A stretch of DNA of 64,000 nucleotides from Rhodoferax sp. (GCA_013791765.1 VMTC01000049.1:62001-126000); one strand, 5' to 3'. Positions 47,911-57,963 are shown, counted from the stretch's first letter. Numbers and translations: made by a program. The notes: a model not told the origin generated them from the letters alone.

Positions 47911-50154
47911 TCAAGAACGGTGACGAGACTTGCGCCCGGTCTCCTTGCTCTTGCTCGCCGCTTTTTTGGGTGAGCGCGCATCCGGTTCTGATGGCTTGCG
48001 CGCCGGGCGTGTGCCCGCAGCGACTGCAGACTCGCCCGCAGGCGTGTCACGGCTGCCAGCGGCACGCGGCAGTTCCTTGTCTTTGCCGCTGCGTGGAAGC
48101 AGCCCCTCGCCCTCGTGAATCAGTCGAAAATCAATGCGACGCCCATCCAGATCGACGCGGCTGACCTGCACCTGCAGCCGGGTGCCGATGGCGTAGCGCA
48201 TGCCGGTGCGCTCACCGCGCAGTTCCTGGCGCATCTCGTCAAACTTGAAGTAATCGCCACCGAGCTCGGTGATGTGCACCAGCCCTTCCACATACATGGC
48301 GTCCAGCGTGACAAAAATGCCAAAGTTGGTCACGGAACTGACCACGCCGCTGTACTCCTCACCCAGGTGCTCGCGCATGTACTTGCACTTGAGCCAGGCC
48401 TCAACGTCGCGACTGGCCTCATCAGCGCGGCGCTCGTTGGCGCTGCAATGCATGCCAGCGGCTTGCCACGCCTGGGTATCAACACTGAGTTTTTTCGGCT
48501 TCTGCCCGGGCTCGGAGACTCGGGCGGCGAGACCTTTTTCGAGCCGGCGCGAGAGCTTGGCATGGGCCTCGCCCGGCGTGGGGAGCAACGGCAACTGGTA
48601 CTTGGTCTTGGCCAGAATCGCCTTGATCACCCGATGCACCAGCAAGTCAGGGTAGCGCCGGATCGGGCTGGTGAAATGGGTGTAGGCCTCGAATGCCAGG
48701 CCGAAATGGCCTTCGTTCACCGGCGTGTAGATCGCTTGCTGCATTGAGCGCAGCAGCATCGAGTGAATCTGCTGGGCGTCGGGTCGGTCCTTGGTAGCGT
48801 TGGCAATGGCCTGGAACTCTCCCGGCGAGGGATCGTCACTGATGGACAAACCGATACCGGTGACTTTGAGGTAGTTGCGCAGAATCTCTTTTTTCTCGGG
48901 CGTCGGGCCTTCATGCACGCGAAACAGGCCGGCCTGCTTGCCCTGGGCAATAAAGTCGGCGCTGCAGACATTGGCAGCGAGCATCGCTTCTTCGACGATC
49001 TTGTGGGCATCGTTGCGGGTGCGCGGGATGATCTTTTCAATCCGCCCGCTTTCGTCGCACACGATCTGCGTCTCGACCGTTTCAAAGTCGACCGCGCCCC
49101 GGCGCGCGCGCGCCTGCAACAAGGCCCGATAAACGTCGTGCAGGTTGATCAGATTGGGCACCCGCTCCTGGCGCTTGAGGGCCTCGGGTCCGCGCGTATT
49201 GGCCAGAATCGCGGCCACCTCGGTATAGGTGAAACGCGCGTGGCTCCACATCACTGCCGGGTAAAACTGGTAAGCCGTGACCTCGCCATCCAGGCTGATC
49301 ATCATGTCGCACACCATGCACAGGCGTTCAACCTCGGGGTTGAGCGAACACAGTCCGTTGGACAACTTCTCCGGCAGCATCGGGATCACACGACGCGGGA
49401 AATACACGCTGGTGGCGCGCTCATAGGCGTCGATATCGATGGCCGAGCCGTTCTCAACATAATGACTCACGTCAGCAATGGCGACCAGCAGACGCCAGCC
49501 CTCTACAGCTGCTTTTCCTTTGCCGATTTTGACCGGCTCACAGTAGACCGCATCGTCAAAATCACGCGCATCTTCGCCGTCTATCGTGACCAGCGGTACG
49601 TCGGTCAGATCAACCCGGTGCTGTTTGTCCTGCGGCCGCACCTGATCGGGCAGCGTACGCGCCAACGCAATGCAGGCGTCGGAGAATTCATGCGGCACAC
49701 TGTATTTGCGCACCGCAATTTCTATCTCCATGCCTGGGTCATCAACCTCACCGAGCACCTCCTTGATGCGCCCGACCGGCTGGCCGTACAAGGACGGGGG
49801 CTCAGTCAACTCAACGACCACGACCTGGCCCGGCTTGGCCAGGCCCGTCGCAGCCTTGGGAATCAGCACGTCCTGCCCGTAGCATTTGTCTTCCGGCACC
49901 ACAATCCAGATGCCACTTTCCTGCAGCAAGCGCCCAATGATGGTATGGCTTTTTCTCTCGATGATCTCAAGCACCCGGCCCTCGGGGCGACCCTTGCGAT
50001 CACTGCGCACAATGCGCACCTTGACCCGGTCCTTGTGCAGCACGGCACGCATCTCGTTGGGTGGCAGATAGATGTCGGGTTGGCCGTCGTCGCGGCTCAC
50101 AAAGCCATGACCATCACGATGACCCAGCACAGTTCCTTCAAATTCGTCCAGCAA
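47911..50154 (-). CDS. rnr: Ribonuclease R, without the N-terminal winged-helix domain
   Basis: RNase R is a processive 3'-5' exoribonuclease that digests structured RNA. Two cold-shock domains (about 1-150) lead to the RNB catalytic domain with the metal aspartates in DGEDARDFDDAVY, then an S1 domain (about 595-680) and a lysine/arginine-rich tail. At 747 residues it lacks the roughly 80-residue helix-turn-helix found at the N-terminus of E. coli RNase R; related Comamonadaceae proteins also seem short. The start is probably TTG at 50154; no ATG exists upstream before the divergent tRNA gene. A start at GTG 50130 is possible. Confidence 0.93.
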   Translation of the reverse strand: MLDEFEGTVLGHRDGHGFVSRDDGQPDIYLPPNEMRAVLHKDRVKVRIVRSDRKGRPEGRVLEIIERKSHTIIGRLLQESGIWIVVPEDKCYGQDVLIPKAATGLAKPGQVVVVELTEPPSLYGQPVGRIKEVLGEVDDPGMEIEIAVRKYSVPHEFSDACIALARTLPDQVRPQDKQHRVDLTDVPLVTIDGEDARDFDDAVYCEPVKIGKGKAAVEGWRLLVAIADVSHYVENGSAIDIDAYERATSVYFPRRVIPMLPEKLSNGLCSLNPEVERLCMVCDMMISLDGEVTAYQFYPAVMWSHARFTYTEVAAILANTRGPEALKRQERVPNLINLHDVYRALLQARARRGAVDFETVETQIVCDESGRIEKIIPRTRNDAHKIVEEAMLAANVCSADFIAQGKQAGLFRVHEGPTPEKKEILRNYLKVTGIGLSISDDPSPGEFQAIANATKDRPDAQQIHSMLLRSMQQAIYTPVNEGHFGLAFEAYTHFTSPIRRYPDLLVHRVIKAILAKTKYQLPLLPTPGEAHAKLSRRLEKGLAARVSEPGQKPKKLSVDTQAWQAAGMHCSANERRADEASRDVEAWLKCKYMREHLGEEYSGVVSSVTNFGIFVTLDAMYVEGLVHITELGGDYFKFDEMRQELRGERTGMRYAIGTRLQVQVSRVDLDGRRIDFRLIHEGEGLLPRSGKDKELPRAAGSRDTPAGESAVAAGTRPARKPSEPDARSPKKAASKSKETGRKSRHRS

Positions 50155-50180
50155 GCCGCTGGTTTGGCTAATATTCTTGA

Positions 50181-50186
50181 TACAAT
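50181..50186 (+). promoter_or_regulatory. Candidate -10 of tRNA-Leu promoter
   Basis: TACAAT lies 18 bp before the tRNA 5' end and also upstream of rnr on the other strand. A clear -35 is not visible. Confidence 0.35.
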
Positions 50187-50204
50187 AACTCTCTTTCCTG
50201 AAAT

Positions 50205-50289
50205 GCCCGGATGGCGGAATTGGTAGACGCGCACGGTTCAGGTCCGTGTGCCGAAAGGTGTGGAGGTTCGAGTCCTCTTCCGGGCACCA
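50205..50289 (+). tRNA. tRNA-Leu (anticodon CAG), CCA encoded
   Basis: An 85-nt class II tRNA. The acceptor stem pairs GCCCGGA with TCCGGGC, the anticodon loop TTCAGGT sits between CACGG and CCGTG, giving anticodon CAG, and the T-loop GGTTCGAGTCC is standard. A long variable arm is present, as expected for leucine, and CCA is encoded. It reads the common CUG codon, which is heavily used in this genome. Confidence 0.97.
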
Positions 50290-50302
50290 ATATTAATGAA
50301 AT

Positions 50303-50337
50303 CCAGAAATCTTTTAACAAGGTTTCTGGTTTTTTTT
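50303..50337 (+). terminator. Terminator of tRNA-Leu
   Basis: CCAGAAA (50303-50309) pairs with TTTCTGG (50323-50329) and is followed by eight T residues, 13 bp past the tRNA 3' end. Confidence 0.8.
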
Positions 50338-50402
50338 CGACCAAAATCCGCCGCTTGGGCAGTGGATGTGGGTCGGTCCTGAAATGTTCCAAGCGTTGAA
50401 TC

Positions 50403-51797
50403 TTAAAACGGCTGGGCCACGAGGTCGTGTCCCTGGGCGCCGACAATGCGCGCTTTGGTGAATTCACCCACGCGTAAAGTCTTGCTGATTTTCTCCGGCG
50501 GCAGCAGTTTCACCACACCATCAATCTCAGGCGCATCGGCATAGGAGCGACCCACGCCGCCCTTTTTGCCCAGCCCCGGCGCCGAATCGACCAGAATTTG
50601 CATCGTGCTGCCAATGCGCTGCTGCAGTTTGGCGCTTGAGATCGCCTCTGCCACTTCCATGAAGCGTGCGCGCCGCTCTTCACGCAGTTCAATCGGCAAC
50701 ATGCCGCCTAGGTCATTGGCAACAGCGCCCTGCACCGGGCTGTAGGCAAAACATCCGGCCCGGTCAATTTGAGCCTCGCGCATGAAATCGAGCAGATGCG
50801 AAAATTCTTCTTCCGTTTCACCGGGAAAGCCCGCGATAAAGGTGCTGCGCACCACAATGTTAGGACACAGTTCACGCCAGCGCTGGATGCGTTCCAGATT
50901 TTTCTCACCGCTGGCCGGGCGCTTCATGCGCCTCAGCACATCCGGATGGCTGTGTTGCAGCGGCACATCGAGGTAGGGCAACACATTGCCTGTGGCCATC
51001 AGGGGCAACAGATCATCGACGCTCGGGTACGGGTAGACATAGTGCAATCGCACCCAGGCGCCATAAGGCGCGGCCATCTCGCCCAGCGCGGTGGCGAGTT
51101 CAAGCAGGCGCGTCTTGATCGGTTTGCCGTCCCAAAAACCAGTGCGGTATTTAACATCCACGCCATACGCCGACGTGTCTTGACTGATCACCAGCAGTTC
51201 TTTCACACCGCCTTCAAACAGGGCACGCGCTTCTTTGAGAACCTCACCAATCGGGCGCGACACCAGGTCACCACGCATGGACGGAATGATGCAAAAGGTG
51301 CAGCGGTGGTTGCAGCCTTCGCTGATCTTGATGTAAGCGTAATGGCGCGGCGTGAGCTTGATGCCAGCCACGCCAAACGTATTGGGCACCAGATCAAGAA
51401 ACGGGTCATGCGGTTTGGGCAGGTTGGCGTGCACCGCATCCATCACCTCCTGCGTGGCTTGCGGGCCGGTCACGGCCAGCACGCTGGGGTGCATTTGCCG
51501 CACCAGGTTGCCGCCACCCTCGCCCGCTTTTGCGCCGAGGCAGCCGGTCACGATGACCTTGCCGTTGGCCGCGAGGGCTTCCCCAATGGTGTCCAGGCTT
51601 TCCTTGACTGCATCGTCAATGAAACCGCAGGTGTTGACGATCACCAGATCGGCGCCTTCGAACGTCTTGGAGGTTTGGTAACCCTCGGCATTCAACTGCG
51701 TCAGGATCAGTTCGGAGTCGGTCAGCGCCTTGGCGCAACCCAGGCTGACGAAACCGACTTTGGGTGCCGTATTGCTTTTTGTAATAACTTCGCTCAT
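50403..51797 (-). CDS. rimO: Ribosomal protein S12 methylthiotransferase RimO
   Basis: RimO is a radical-SAM enzyme that adds a methylthio group to Asp88 of ribosomal protein S12. The 464-residue protein has an N-terminal UPF0004 domain with cluster cysteines in SLGCAKA, NTCGFI and TGCLG, the radical-SAM motif CNHRCTFC, and a C-terminal TRAM domain (about 395-460). The ATG at 51797 (MSEVITKSN) is the family start; upstream in-frame sequence belongs to the phaR region. phaR ends 34 bp upstream on the same strand. Confidence 0.96.
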   Translation of the reverse strand: MSEVITKSNTAPKVGFVSLGCAKALTDSELILTQLNAEGYQTSKTFEGADLVIVNTCGFIDDAVKESLDTIGEALAANGKVIVTGCLGAKAGEGGGNLVRQMHPSVLAVTGPQATQEVMDAVHANLPKPHDPFLDLVPNTFGVAGIKLTPRHYAYIKISEGCNHRCTFCIIPSMRGDLVSRPIGEVLKEARALFEGGVKELLVISQDTSAYGVDVKYRTGFWDGKPIKTRLLELATALGEMAAPYGAWVRLHYVYPYPSVDDLLPLMATGNVLPYLDVPLQHSHPDVLRRMKRPASGEKNLERIQRWRELCPNIVVRSTFIAGFPGETEEEFSHLLDFMREAQIDRAGCFAYSPVQGAVANDLGGMLPIELREERRARFMEVAEAISSAKLQQRIGSTMQILVDSAPGLGKKGGVGRSYADAPEIDGVVKLLPPEKISKTLRVGEFTKARIVGAQGHDLVAQPF

Positions 51798-51831
51798 AAA
51801 TAAATAATTGGTCCCAGCTTTGGCTGGCGGT

Positions 51832-52365
51832 TCAGCGTTTGATACCAAAAGCGCCCAGCATCTGGCCGGTCTGCTTTTGCATTTGTTCCTGCATTTGCTC
51901 GAACAGGCTTTTGGATTGCTCCAGTTTGCCGCCCAGCATGCCCTGTAGCACGGGTGACTGCAAAGCCATGAATTGCGTCCACATTTCGGGTGACAGACTC
52001 TTGCTCTGTTCTGCAAATTTAGCCTGAACGTCCATCAATTGCTGCATGTTGTTTTCCAGGTAGCCACTCATAAAACCCTGCATCGCATGGCCATAAAAAC
52101 GGATCACACTGGCGAGCACAGGCGCAGTGAACATGGGTGAATCGTTGGATTCTTCCTCCAAAATTATTTGCAGCAGAATGTTGCGCGTCAGGTCTTCACC
52201 GGTTTTGACATCCAGCACGACAAAGGGCTCGCTGTCCATCACCAGTCGTTTGACCTGGGCCAAGGTGATGTAACTCGACGTGTCAGTGTCGTAGAGTCTT
52301 CGGTTCGGGTATTTCTTGATGATGCGCTGGGCAACGTTGGCCTCAGCAGCTTTTTTGGATGGCAT
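51832..52365 (-). CDS. phaR: Polyhydroxyalkanoate synthesis repressor PhaR
   Basis: PhaR senses polyhydroxybutyrate granules and represses phasin genes. The N-terminal DNA-binding domain with [19 protein letters not shown] (about residues 17-37) and two PHB-accumulation regulator segments (about 75-165) are present in 177 residues. The glutamine/methionine-rich tail ([15 protein letters not shown]) is typical. No phaC or phasin gene lies in the window, so it acts in trans. It is upstream of rimO on the same strand. Confidence 0.93.
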   Translation of the reverse strand: MPSKKAAEANVAQRIIKKYPNRRLYDTDTSSYITLAQVKRLVMDSEPFVVLDVKTGEDLTRNILLQIILEEESNDSPMFTAPVLASVIRFYGHAMQGFMSGYLENNMQQLMDVQAKFAEQSKSLSPEMWTQFMALQSPVLQGMLGGKLEQSKSLFEQMQEQMQKQTGQMLGAFGIKR

Positions 52366-52640
52366 GTGGTTTCCCTGGACTCAGATCAAAGCTGAAATTG
52401 CTGCATTGCAGTGCAGCACATTTTAGGGATTACGCCAGCGCTAGGTTCCCGATGTTTACCCTGAGGCCAACTGCCATCAAAGGCCTTACACCAGCTCAAT
52501 GCGGCCAGATGCAGTCGAAACAATGGGACAATTTTAACCTCGCCAGAGAATACGAGGTCCAAGACCGGCTCATTTCCCCGCATTGCGGCTTCAATCGCAG
52601 TCCACGATGAGCCTGTCCAAGACGTCAAGCGAAGCGTGCG
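52366..52640. other. 275-bp gap without a supported gene
   Basis: Short open frames occur on both strands but none has a ribosome-binding site or a recognisable domain. The region must hold the phaR promoter near 52366-52440. Confidence 0.5.
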
Positions 52641-52928
52641 TCAGACTAGCGCCTGGCGTTTGGCAACCCGCTCAGCCACAAAAGCAAAGGCAAAGATCAG
52701 CCCTTCCGCCATGGCGTGTTCAATGGCATGACGTTCATGCTCGGTCAAATAGAACATCATGTCCACGTCGTGCCGGACGTATCGCGCTGGCAAGCGATTC
52801 AACGCAACGCACGCCACATCGGCCAGCATGTCGGACGTGAAGCCCGGGTGCGCCTCGGACTGGCGGGCGACCGCCTCAAACACCAAGCGTTCGTAATAAT
52901 TGTGAACCTGTTCAAAATTGATAACCAT
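52641..52928 (-). CDS. ComFB-like small protein, candidate c-di-GMP-binding regulator
   Basis: A 95-residue protein matching the late-competence ComFB family. The family pattern is visible: NYYERLVFEAV near the N-terminus, DMLADVACVALNRLPARYV in the middle (the DVxxxALNxLPxxYV core), then a helical C-terminus. The two cysteine pairs that bind zinc in many ComFB proteins are not present, so this is a cysteine-free variant. The ATG at 52928 follows GGAGA by six bases. ComFB proteins in cyanobacteria have been reported to bind c-di-GMP; whether this one does is unknown. It is divergent from an HxlR-like gene. Confidence 0.78.
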   Translation of the reverse strand: MVINFEQVHNYYERLVFEAVARQSEAHPGFTSDMLADVACVALNRLPARYVRHDVDMMFYLTEHERHAIEHAMAEGLIFAFAFVAERVAKRQALV

Positions 52929-53202
52929 GAAATTCTCCAGCGAGCGCCGGACCGGCACCCTTTAACAGAGTCACCTTAGCAGTTCCTCTTGACCCTGACA
53001 ACAAAAATATACGTAAAAACTGACGCGCCAAAGTGGAGCGATTCAAGACAACACAATTAATCACAGCTATGAAACATGTAGCATGCCTCCAATCTGCGCT
53101 ATAGTTTCGCCTGGCACCGGGAAACAGAAAAATCAAATGCTGATGTCTTTTGCCAGTCAAGGCCGCCCGGCAATCAACCAATACCTAAAGGAGAGTCGTC
53201 TT

Positions 53203-53514
53203 ATGAGTTCCAAAGAAAATGTCGCCATCGGTCAACTGCTGGCACTGCTGGAGTCCCGTTATGCCATTCGGGTGCTGTGGGCCTTGCGCGATGGTCACGC
53301 GCAGACTTTCAGACTGCTGCAAGACAGCGTGGGCACCATTACCCCCAATACACTGAACACCCGCATTAAGGACTTGCGCGCCGCCGGCCTGGTCGATCAT
53401 GGCAGTGACGGCTACGTCGTCACCCCGATGGGCGCGGATCTGCTCAAGCGCCTGGCCGACTTGCCGGCATTTGCCGCCAAGTGGGTTGTCAATCAGGTGA
53501 AGAAGGACATTTGA
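53203..53514 (+). CDS. HxlR-like winged-helix regulator
   Basis: A 103-residue single-domain DNA-binding protein. The pattern LLESRYAIRVLWALRDGHAQTFRLLQDSVGTITPNTLNTRIKDLRAAGLV is the winged-helix core of HxlR/PadR-type regulators. The ATG at 53203 follows an AAAGGAG Shine-Dalgarno by nine bases. It lacks the conserved N-terminal cysteine of many HxlR proteins, and its target is unknown. It lies 274 bp from the divergent ComFB-like gene and 95 bp before the FKBP gene. Confidence 0.8.
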   Translation: MSSKENVAIGQLLALLESRYAIRVLWALRDGHAQTFRLLQDSVGTITPNTLNTRIKDLRAAGLVDHGSDGYVVTPMGADLLKRLADLPAFAAKWVVNQVKKDI

Positions 53515-53542
53515 GCCCGGTTTGCTCAAATTATTTAGTGAT

Positions 53543-53588
53543 TACTGGCTGTTGCCCTTATTAGACGGGCGTATGCAGCTCTATTTTA
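53543..53588 (-). repeat. AATAGCTG-family repeat, degenerate, reverse orientation
   Basis: On the minus strand AGAGCTGCATACGCC and AAGGGCAACAGCC match the family ends with several changes. It fills the gap between the HxlR-like gene and the FKBP gene. Confidence 0.5.
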
Positions 53589-53609
53589 TATAGCAAAAAG
53601 GATTGAAAC

Positions 53610-53963
53610 ATGACAAGCACAGCTTCCGGACTTGAGTACGAAGACACCATCGTCGGCGCGGGCGAGCTCGCGACCAAGGGCCAAAGCGTCACGGTCCATT
53701 ACACCGGCTGGCTTTACAACGACGGCGTGCAAGGTGCCAAGTTCGACTCCAGCAAAGACCGCAATGACCCGTTTGTCTTTTCGCTGGGCGCGGGCATGGT
53801 CATTCGCGGCTGGGACGAAGGCGTCGCCGGCATGCGGGTCGGCGGCTCACGCACCCTGATCATCCCGGCCGCACTGGGCTATGGCGCGCGTGGTGCCGGT
53901 GGCGTCATCCCACCCAACGCCACCCTGAAGTTCGACGTCGAACTGCTCGGCCTATCGGGCTAA
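53610..53963 (+). CDS. FKBP-type peptidyl-prolyl cis-trans isomerase
   Basis: A 117-residue single-domain FKBP, cytosolic because there is no signal peptide. The family landmarks VTVHYTGWLYNDG, KFDSSKDRNDPF, GMVIRGWDEGVAGMRVGGSRTLIIP and LGYGARGAGGVIPPNATLKFDVELL are intact, so it should be an active isomerase. The ATG at 53610 follows an AAAGGA box by seven bases. It lies upstream of grpE and may assist protein folding, but a hairpin and a separate heat-shock promoter suggest separate transcription. Confidence 0.95.
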   Translation: MTSTASGLEYEDTIVGAGELATKGQSVTVHYTGWLYNDGVQGAKFDSSKDRNDPFVFSLGAGMVIRGWDEGVAGMRVGGSRTLIIPAALGYGARGAGGVIPPNATLKFDVELLGLSG

Positions 53964-53974
53964 GCGCTAGCAAC

Positions 53975-53994
53975 CCCGCCTTTCTGCGCGGGGC
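53975..53994 (+). terminator. Weak hairpin after FKBP gene
   Basis: CCCCGC and GCGGGG form a 6-bp stem around an eight-base loop 12 bp past the stop. There is no T-run, so termination is doubtful. Confidence 0.3.
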
Positions 53995-54059
53995 CAGCGC
54001 GGCCGCTCGGCGCCTCGTGTGCGTCATCGCGAACTTCCAGTTCGCCCCTCTGTTGCACT

Positions 54060-54086
54060 CTTGAATTGTTTGCCAATGCCCCCAAG
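54060..54086 (+). promoter_or_regulatory. Candidate sigma-32 heat-shock promoter of grpE
   Basis: CTTGAAT (54060-54066) and CCCCCAAG (54079-54086) are separated by 12 bases, close to the sigma-32 pattern CTTGAAA-N(11-16)-CCCATNT. It lies 36 bp before the grpE ATG. The -10 block overlaps a small hairpin (GCCCCC/GGGGGC). Confidence 0.5.
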
Positions 54087-54121
54087 TCGGGGGCTTAGCA
54101 TTTCATATTTGACTTATCCGT

Positions 54122-54685
54122 ATGTCTGAAACCAATCAAAACCCAAGCACCCCGCCTCTGGCCGGCTACCAGAGCACTGAAGAAATGGTCGCGGCGCAAG
54201 CTGCCTATGAAGGCGATGCCTTGTCACGGGCGCAAGCTGATCTGGCTGAACTACAAGCCAAAAGCGCTGAACTGGCCGACCAGTATCTGCGGGCCAAAGC
54301 CGAGGCCGACAATGCCCGGCGCCGCGCCGAAGACGAAATCTCCAAGGCGCGCAAATTTGCGGTGGAGGCTTTTGCTGAAAGCCTGCTGCCCGTGGCAGAC
54401 AGCCTGGAGGCCGGCCTCATCATCAAGGACGCCACCAATGAGCAGCTTCGTGAAGGCGCCCAGGCGACCCTGCGTCAATTGCTGGCCGCCTTGGAGCGCA
54501 ACAAGGTAATTGCCATCAACCCCCAACCTGGCGCCACCAAGTTCGATCCGCATCAACATCAGGCCATCAGTGTGGTGCCTTCGGAGTTTGACGCCAACAC
54601 CGTGGCCACGGTACTGCAAAAGGGCTATGCCATCGCCGATCGCGTGTTGCGCCCGGCGCTGGTCACCGTCGCTGCTCCAAAATAA
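54122..54685 (+). CDS. grpE: Nucleotide exchange factor GrpE
   Basis: GrpE releases ADP from DnaK in the folding cycle. The 187-residue protein has an N-terminal disordered part, a long coiled-coil helix (about 45-95, [31 protein letters not shown]), and the C-terminal beta domain with [12 protein letters not shown]. The start at 54122 is the first ATG after the candidate heat-shock promoter. dnaK follows 85 bp later. Confidence 0.96.
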   Translation: MSETNQNPSTPPLAGYQSTEEMVAAQAAYEGDALSRAQADLAELQAKSAELADQYLRAKAEADNARRRAEDEISKARKFAVEAFAESLLPVADSLEAGLIIKDATNEQLREGAQATLRQLLAALERNKVIAINPQPGATKFDPHQHQAISVVPSEFDANTVATVLQKGYAIADRVLRPALVTVAAPK

Positions 54686-54770
54686 TTGCCATCAGCATGG
54701 CGATCGCGACTTGAAAATTTTTTTCTTGTCCATACGTTAAAAATATCTGAATTTCATTGAAGGAAAAATC

Positions 54771-56726
54771 ATGGGAAGAATCATCGGCATCGACTTGGGC
54801 ACCACCAACAGCTGCGTCGCCATCATGGAGGGCAACACGCCCAAGGTGATCGAGAACTCTGAAGGCGCGCGCACCACACCGTCGATCATTGCTTACCAGG
54901 AAGACGGCGAAGTGCTGGTCGGCGCCTCGGCCAAACGCCAGGCCGTGACCAACCCAAAAAACACGCTGTACGCCGTCAAGCGCCTGATTGGCCGCAAGTT
55001 CGCCGAAAAAGAAGTCCAGAAAGACATCGACTTGATGCCTTTCAAGATTGCCGCTGCCGACAACGGTGACGCTTGGGTCGAAGTACGCGGCAACCGCATG
55101 GCGCCGCAACAGGTCAGCGCCGACATTCTGCGCAAGATGAAAAAGACCGCTGAAGATTACTTGGGCGAAGCCGTGACCGATGCCGTCATCACGGTACCGG
55201 CTTATTTCAACGACGCGCAGCGCCAGGCCACCAAAGACGCAGGCCGCATTGCCGGCCTGGACGTCAAGCGCATCATCAATGAGCCGACCGCAGCCGCACT
55301 GGCTTACGGCTTGGACAAAAACGAAAAGGGCGACCGCAAGATCGCCGTTTATGACTTGGGCGGTGGCACTTTTGACGTGTCGATCATCGAAATTGCCGAT
55401 GTCGATGGCGAAAAACAGTTTGAAGTGTTGTCGACCAATGGCGACACCTTCCTGGGCGGTGAAGACTTTGACCAACGCATCATCGACTACGTGATTGCAG
55501 AATTCAAAAAAGACCAGGGCGTGGATCTGGGCAAGGATGTGCTGGCCCTGCAGCGCCTGAAAGAAGCCGCCGAAAAAGCAAAGATCGAACTCTCCAGCAG
55601 TGCTCAAACCGACATCAACCTGCCTTACGTGACGGCCGACGCCTCCGGCCCCAAGCACCTGAGCATCAAGCTCACCCGTGCCAAACTTGAGTCGCTGGTC
55701 GAAGACCTGATTGAACGCACGATTGCCCCGTGCCGCACCGCGATCAAAGACGCCGGCGTCAACGTGGCCGACATTCATGATGTGATTCTGGTCGGCGGCA
55801 TGACGCGCATGCCCAAGGTGCAGGAAAAGGTCAAGGAACTGTTTGGCCGCGAACCGCGCAAGGACGTGAACCCGGACGAAGCCGTGGCTGTCGGCGCTGC
55901 CATTCAAGGCCAGGTGCTGTCGGGCGACCGCAAGGACGTGCTGTTGCTTGACGTGACCCCCTTGAGCCTGGGCATTGAAACGCTGGGCGGTGTTATGACC
56001 AAGATGATCACCAAGAACACCACCATCCCGACCAAGTTTGCACAGACGTTCTCGACCGCAGACGACAACCAGCCGGCCGTGACCATCAAGGTGTTCCAGG
56101 GCGAACGCGAAATCGCCGCTGGCAACAAGATGCTGGGTGAATTCAACCTCGAAGGCATTCCACCGTCAGCGCGTGGCACGCCGCAAATTGAAGTGTCTTT
56201 TGACATCGACGCCAACGGCATTTTGCATGTGGGCGCCAAGGACAAAGGAACCGGCAAGGAAAACAAGATCACCATTAAAGCCAATTCCGGCCTGACGGAA
56301 GCTGAGATTCAGCAAATGGTGAAAGACGCTGAACTGAACGCGGCCGACGACAAGAAGAAACTTGAACTGGTGCAGGCGAAAAACCAGGCCGATGCTAGCC
56401 TGCACAGCGTGAAGAAGAGCTTGACGGACTACGGTGACAAGCTCGAGGGCGGCGAAAAAGAAAAGATCGAAGAGGCCATCAAGCACCTTGAAGAAGCACT
56501 CAAGAGCGATGACAAGGCATCGATCGACGAGAAGAGCACCGCCTTGATGACCGTCAGCCAGAAGCTCGGTGAAAAGATGTACGCCGACCAGCAAGCCAAG
56601 CAGGCGGCTGAGGCGGGTGCTGCCGGCGCCAGTGCCCAAGCGCCCGAGGGTGCGCAAGGTGCGTCCAACCCCGCGGCTGACGACAATGTGGTCGACGCTG
56701 AAGTGAAAGAAGTCAAGAAGGGTTGA
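54771..56726 (+). CDS. dnaK: Chaperone DnaK (Hsp70)
   Basis: DnaK binds exposed hydrophobic peptides in an ATP-driven cycle with DnaJ and GrpE. The 651-residue protein has the ATPase signature [13 protein letters not shown], the second signature [13 protein letters not shown], the third [13 protein letters not shown], and the substrate-binding [17 protein letters not shown] segment. The C-terminal tail ends in an acidic [13 protein letters not shown] stretch. The ATG at 54771 follows GAAGGAAA. A hairpin separates it from dnaJ. Confidence 0.98.
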   Translation: MGRIIGIDLGTTNSCVAIMEGNTPKVIENSEGARTTPSIIAYQEDGEVLVGASAKRQAVTNPKNTLYAVKRLIGRKFAEKEVQKDIDLMPFKIAAADNGDAWVEVRGNRMAPQQVSADILRKMKKTAEDYLGEAVTDAVITVPAYFNDAQRQATKDAGRIAGLDVKRIINEPTAAALAYGLDKNEKGDRKIAVYDLGGGTFDVSIIEIADVDGEKQFEVLSTNGDTFLGGEDFDQRIIDYVIAEFKKDQGVDLGKDVLALQRLKEAAEKAKIELSSSAQTDINLPYVTADASGPKHLSIKLTRAKLESLVEDLIERTIAPCRTAIKDAGVNVADIHDVILVGGMTRMPKVQEKVKELFGREPRKDVNPDEAVAVGAAIQGQVLSGDRKDVLLLDVTPLSLGIETLGGVMTKMITKNTTIPTKFAQTFSTADDNQPAVTIKVFQGEREIAAGNKMLGEFNLEGIPPSARGTPQIEVSFDIDANGILHVGAKDKGTGKENKITIKANSGLTEAEIQQMVKDAELNAADDKKKLELVQAKNQADASLHSVKKSLTDYGDKLEGGEKEKIEEAIKHLEEALKSDDKASIDEKSTALMTVSQKLGEKMYADQQAKQAAEAGAAGASAQAPEGAQGASNPAADDNVVDAEVKEVKKG

Positions 56727-56765
56727 GCGCTTGCGCTGAACATTGTTTTAAACACTGAAAAGGGG

Positions 56766-56795
56766 CGCCGCGTTGAATATTGATTCAACGCGGCG
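56766..56795 (+). other. Perfect 13-bp hairpin between dnaK and dnaJ
   Basis: CGCCGCGTTGAAT pairs perfectly with ATTCAACGCGGCG around an ATTG loop. A weak TTTG follows. It may lower dnaJ expression relative to dnaK or mark an mRNA processing point. Confidence 0.7.
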
Positions 56796-56823
56796 TTTGC
56801 GTTGAAACCAGGCACTCAAAGAC

Positions 56824-57963
56824 ATGGCTAAAAGAGACTACTACGAAGTCCTGGGCGTTCCCAAGAACGCCCCTGACGAAGAAATCAAGAAGGCTTATCG
56901 CAAACATGCGATGAAGCATCACCCAGACCGCAATCAGGGCGACGCCTCCAAGGTGGCCGAAGAGAAGTTCAAGGAGTCCAAGGAAGCCTACGAAATGCTG
57001 TCGGACCCGCAAAAGCGTGCGGCCTATGACCAGCATGGCCATGCCGGAGTCGACCCCAACATGCGCGGCGGACCCGGTACTGAAGGCTACGGCGGTTTCG
57101 CCGAGGCCTTTGGCGACATTTTTGGCGACATGTTTGGCCAGCAGCGCGGTCGTGCGGGCGCGGGCGGGGGCCGTCAGGTCTTTCGTGGCAGCGACCTCAG
57201 CTACGCCATGGAAGTGACACTGGAAGAAGCAGCGCGGGGCAAGGATGCCCAGATCCGCATTCCCAGTTGGGACGCCTGCGACGTCTGCCACGGCAGCGGC
57301 GCCAAGGCCGGCACCCAGGCCAAGACCTGCGGTACCTGCAGCGGCTCGGGTGCGGTGCAAATGCGCCAGGGCTTTTTCAGCGTGCAGCAGACCTGCCCCA
57401 CCTGCCGCGGCACCGGCAAGGTCATTCCTGAACCCTGCACCGCCTGTCACGGACAAGGCAAGATCAAGAAGCAAAAGACCCTGGAAGTCAAAATTCCAGC
57501 GGGTATCGACGGCGGCATGCGCATTCGCAGCGCCGGCAACGGCGAGCCTGGCACCAATGGCGGCCCACCCGGCGACCTGTACATCGAAATCCGGCTTAAG
57601 AAACACGATATTTTTGAACGTGACGGCGATGATATTCATTGCTCGGTGCCGATCAGCATCGTCACGGCCTCGCTCGGTGGCGAAATTGATGTGCCGACGC
57701 TGGCCGGCAAGGCCGCCATCGACATCCCCGAAGGCACCCAGACCGGCAAGCAATTCCGCCTGCGTGGCAAGGGCATCAAGGGCGTGCGTGCCAGCTATCC
57801 CGGTGATCTGTACTGCCACATTCTGGTTGAAACGCCAGTCAAGCTGAGCGAACACCAGCGCAAGCTACTGCGCGAGCTTGACGAGTCGCTCAAGAAAGGC
57901 GGCAGCAAGCATTCACCCAGCGGCGACAGCTGGACCGACCGACTGAAAAGTTTTTTCAGTTGA
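56824..57963 (+). CDS. dnaJ: Chaperone DnaJ (Hsp40)
   Basis: DnaJ stimulates DnaK ATPase and delivers substrates. The 379-residue type I protein has the J domain with HPD (HHPDRNQGD), a glycine/phenylalanine-rich stretch (about 75-120), four zinc-binding repeats ([32 protein letters not shown]) and the C-terminal substrate-binding domain. All are complete. It starts at 56824, 97 bp after dnaK, and ends with a terminator at 58003-58040. Confidence 0.98.
   Translation: MAKRDYYEVLGVPKNAPDEEIKKAYRKHAMKHHPDRNQGDASKVAEEKFKESKEAYEMLSDPQKRAAYDQHGHAGVDPNMRGGPGTEGYGGFAEAFGDIFGDMFGQQRGRAGAGGGRQVFRGSDLSYAMEVTLEEAARGKDAQIRIPSWDACDVCHGSGAKAGTQAKTCGTCSGSGAVQMRQGFFSVQQTCPTCRGTGKVIPEPCTACHGQGKIKKQKTLEVKIPAGIDGGMRIRSAGNGEPGTNGGPPGDLYIEIRLKKHDIFERDGDDIHCSVPISIVTASLGGEIDVPTLAGKAAIDIPEGTQTGKQFRLRGKGIKGVRASYPGDLYCHILVETPVKLSEHQRKLLRELDESLKKGGSKHSPSGDSWTDRLKSFFS

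Noticed and set aside
52386-52628. 80-codon frame on the minus strand in the phaR-comFB gap
   Set aside because: No Shine-Dalgarno, no recognised domain, and the codon choice looks unlike neighbours.
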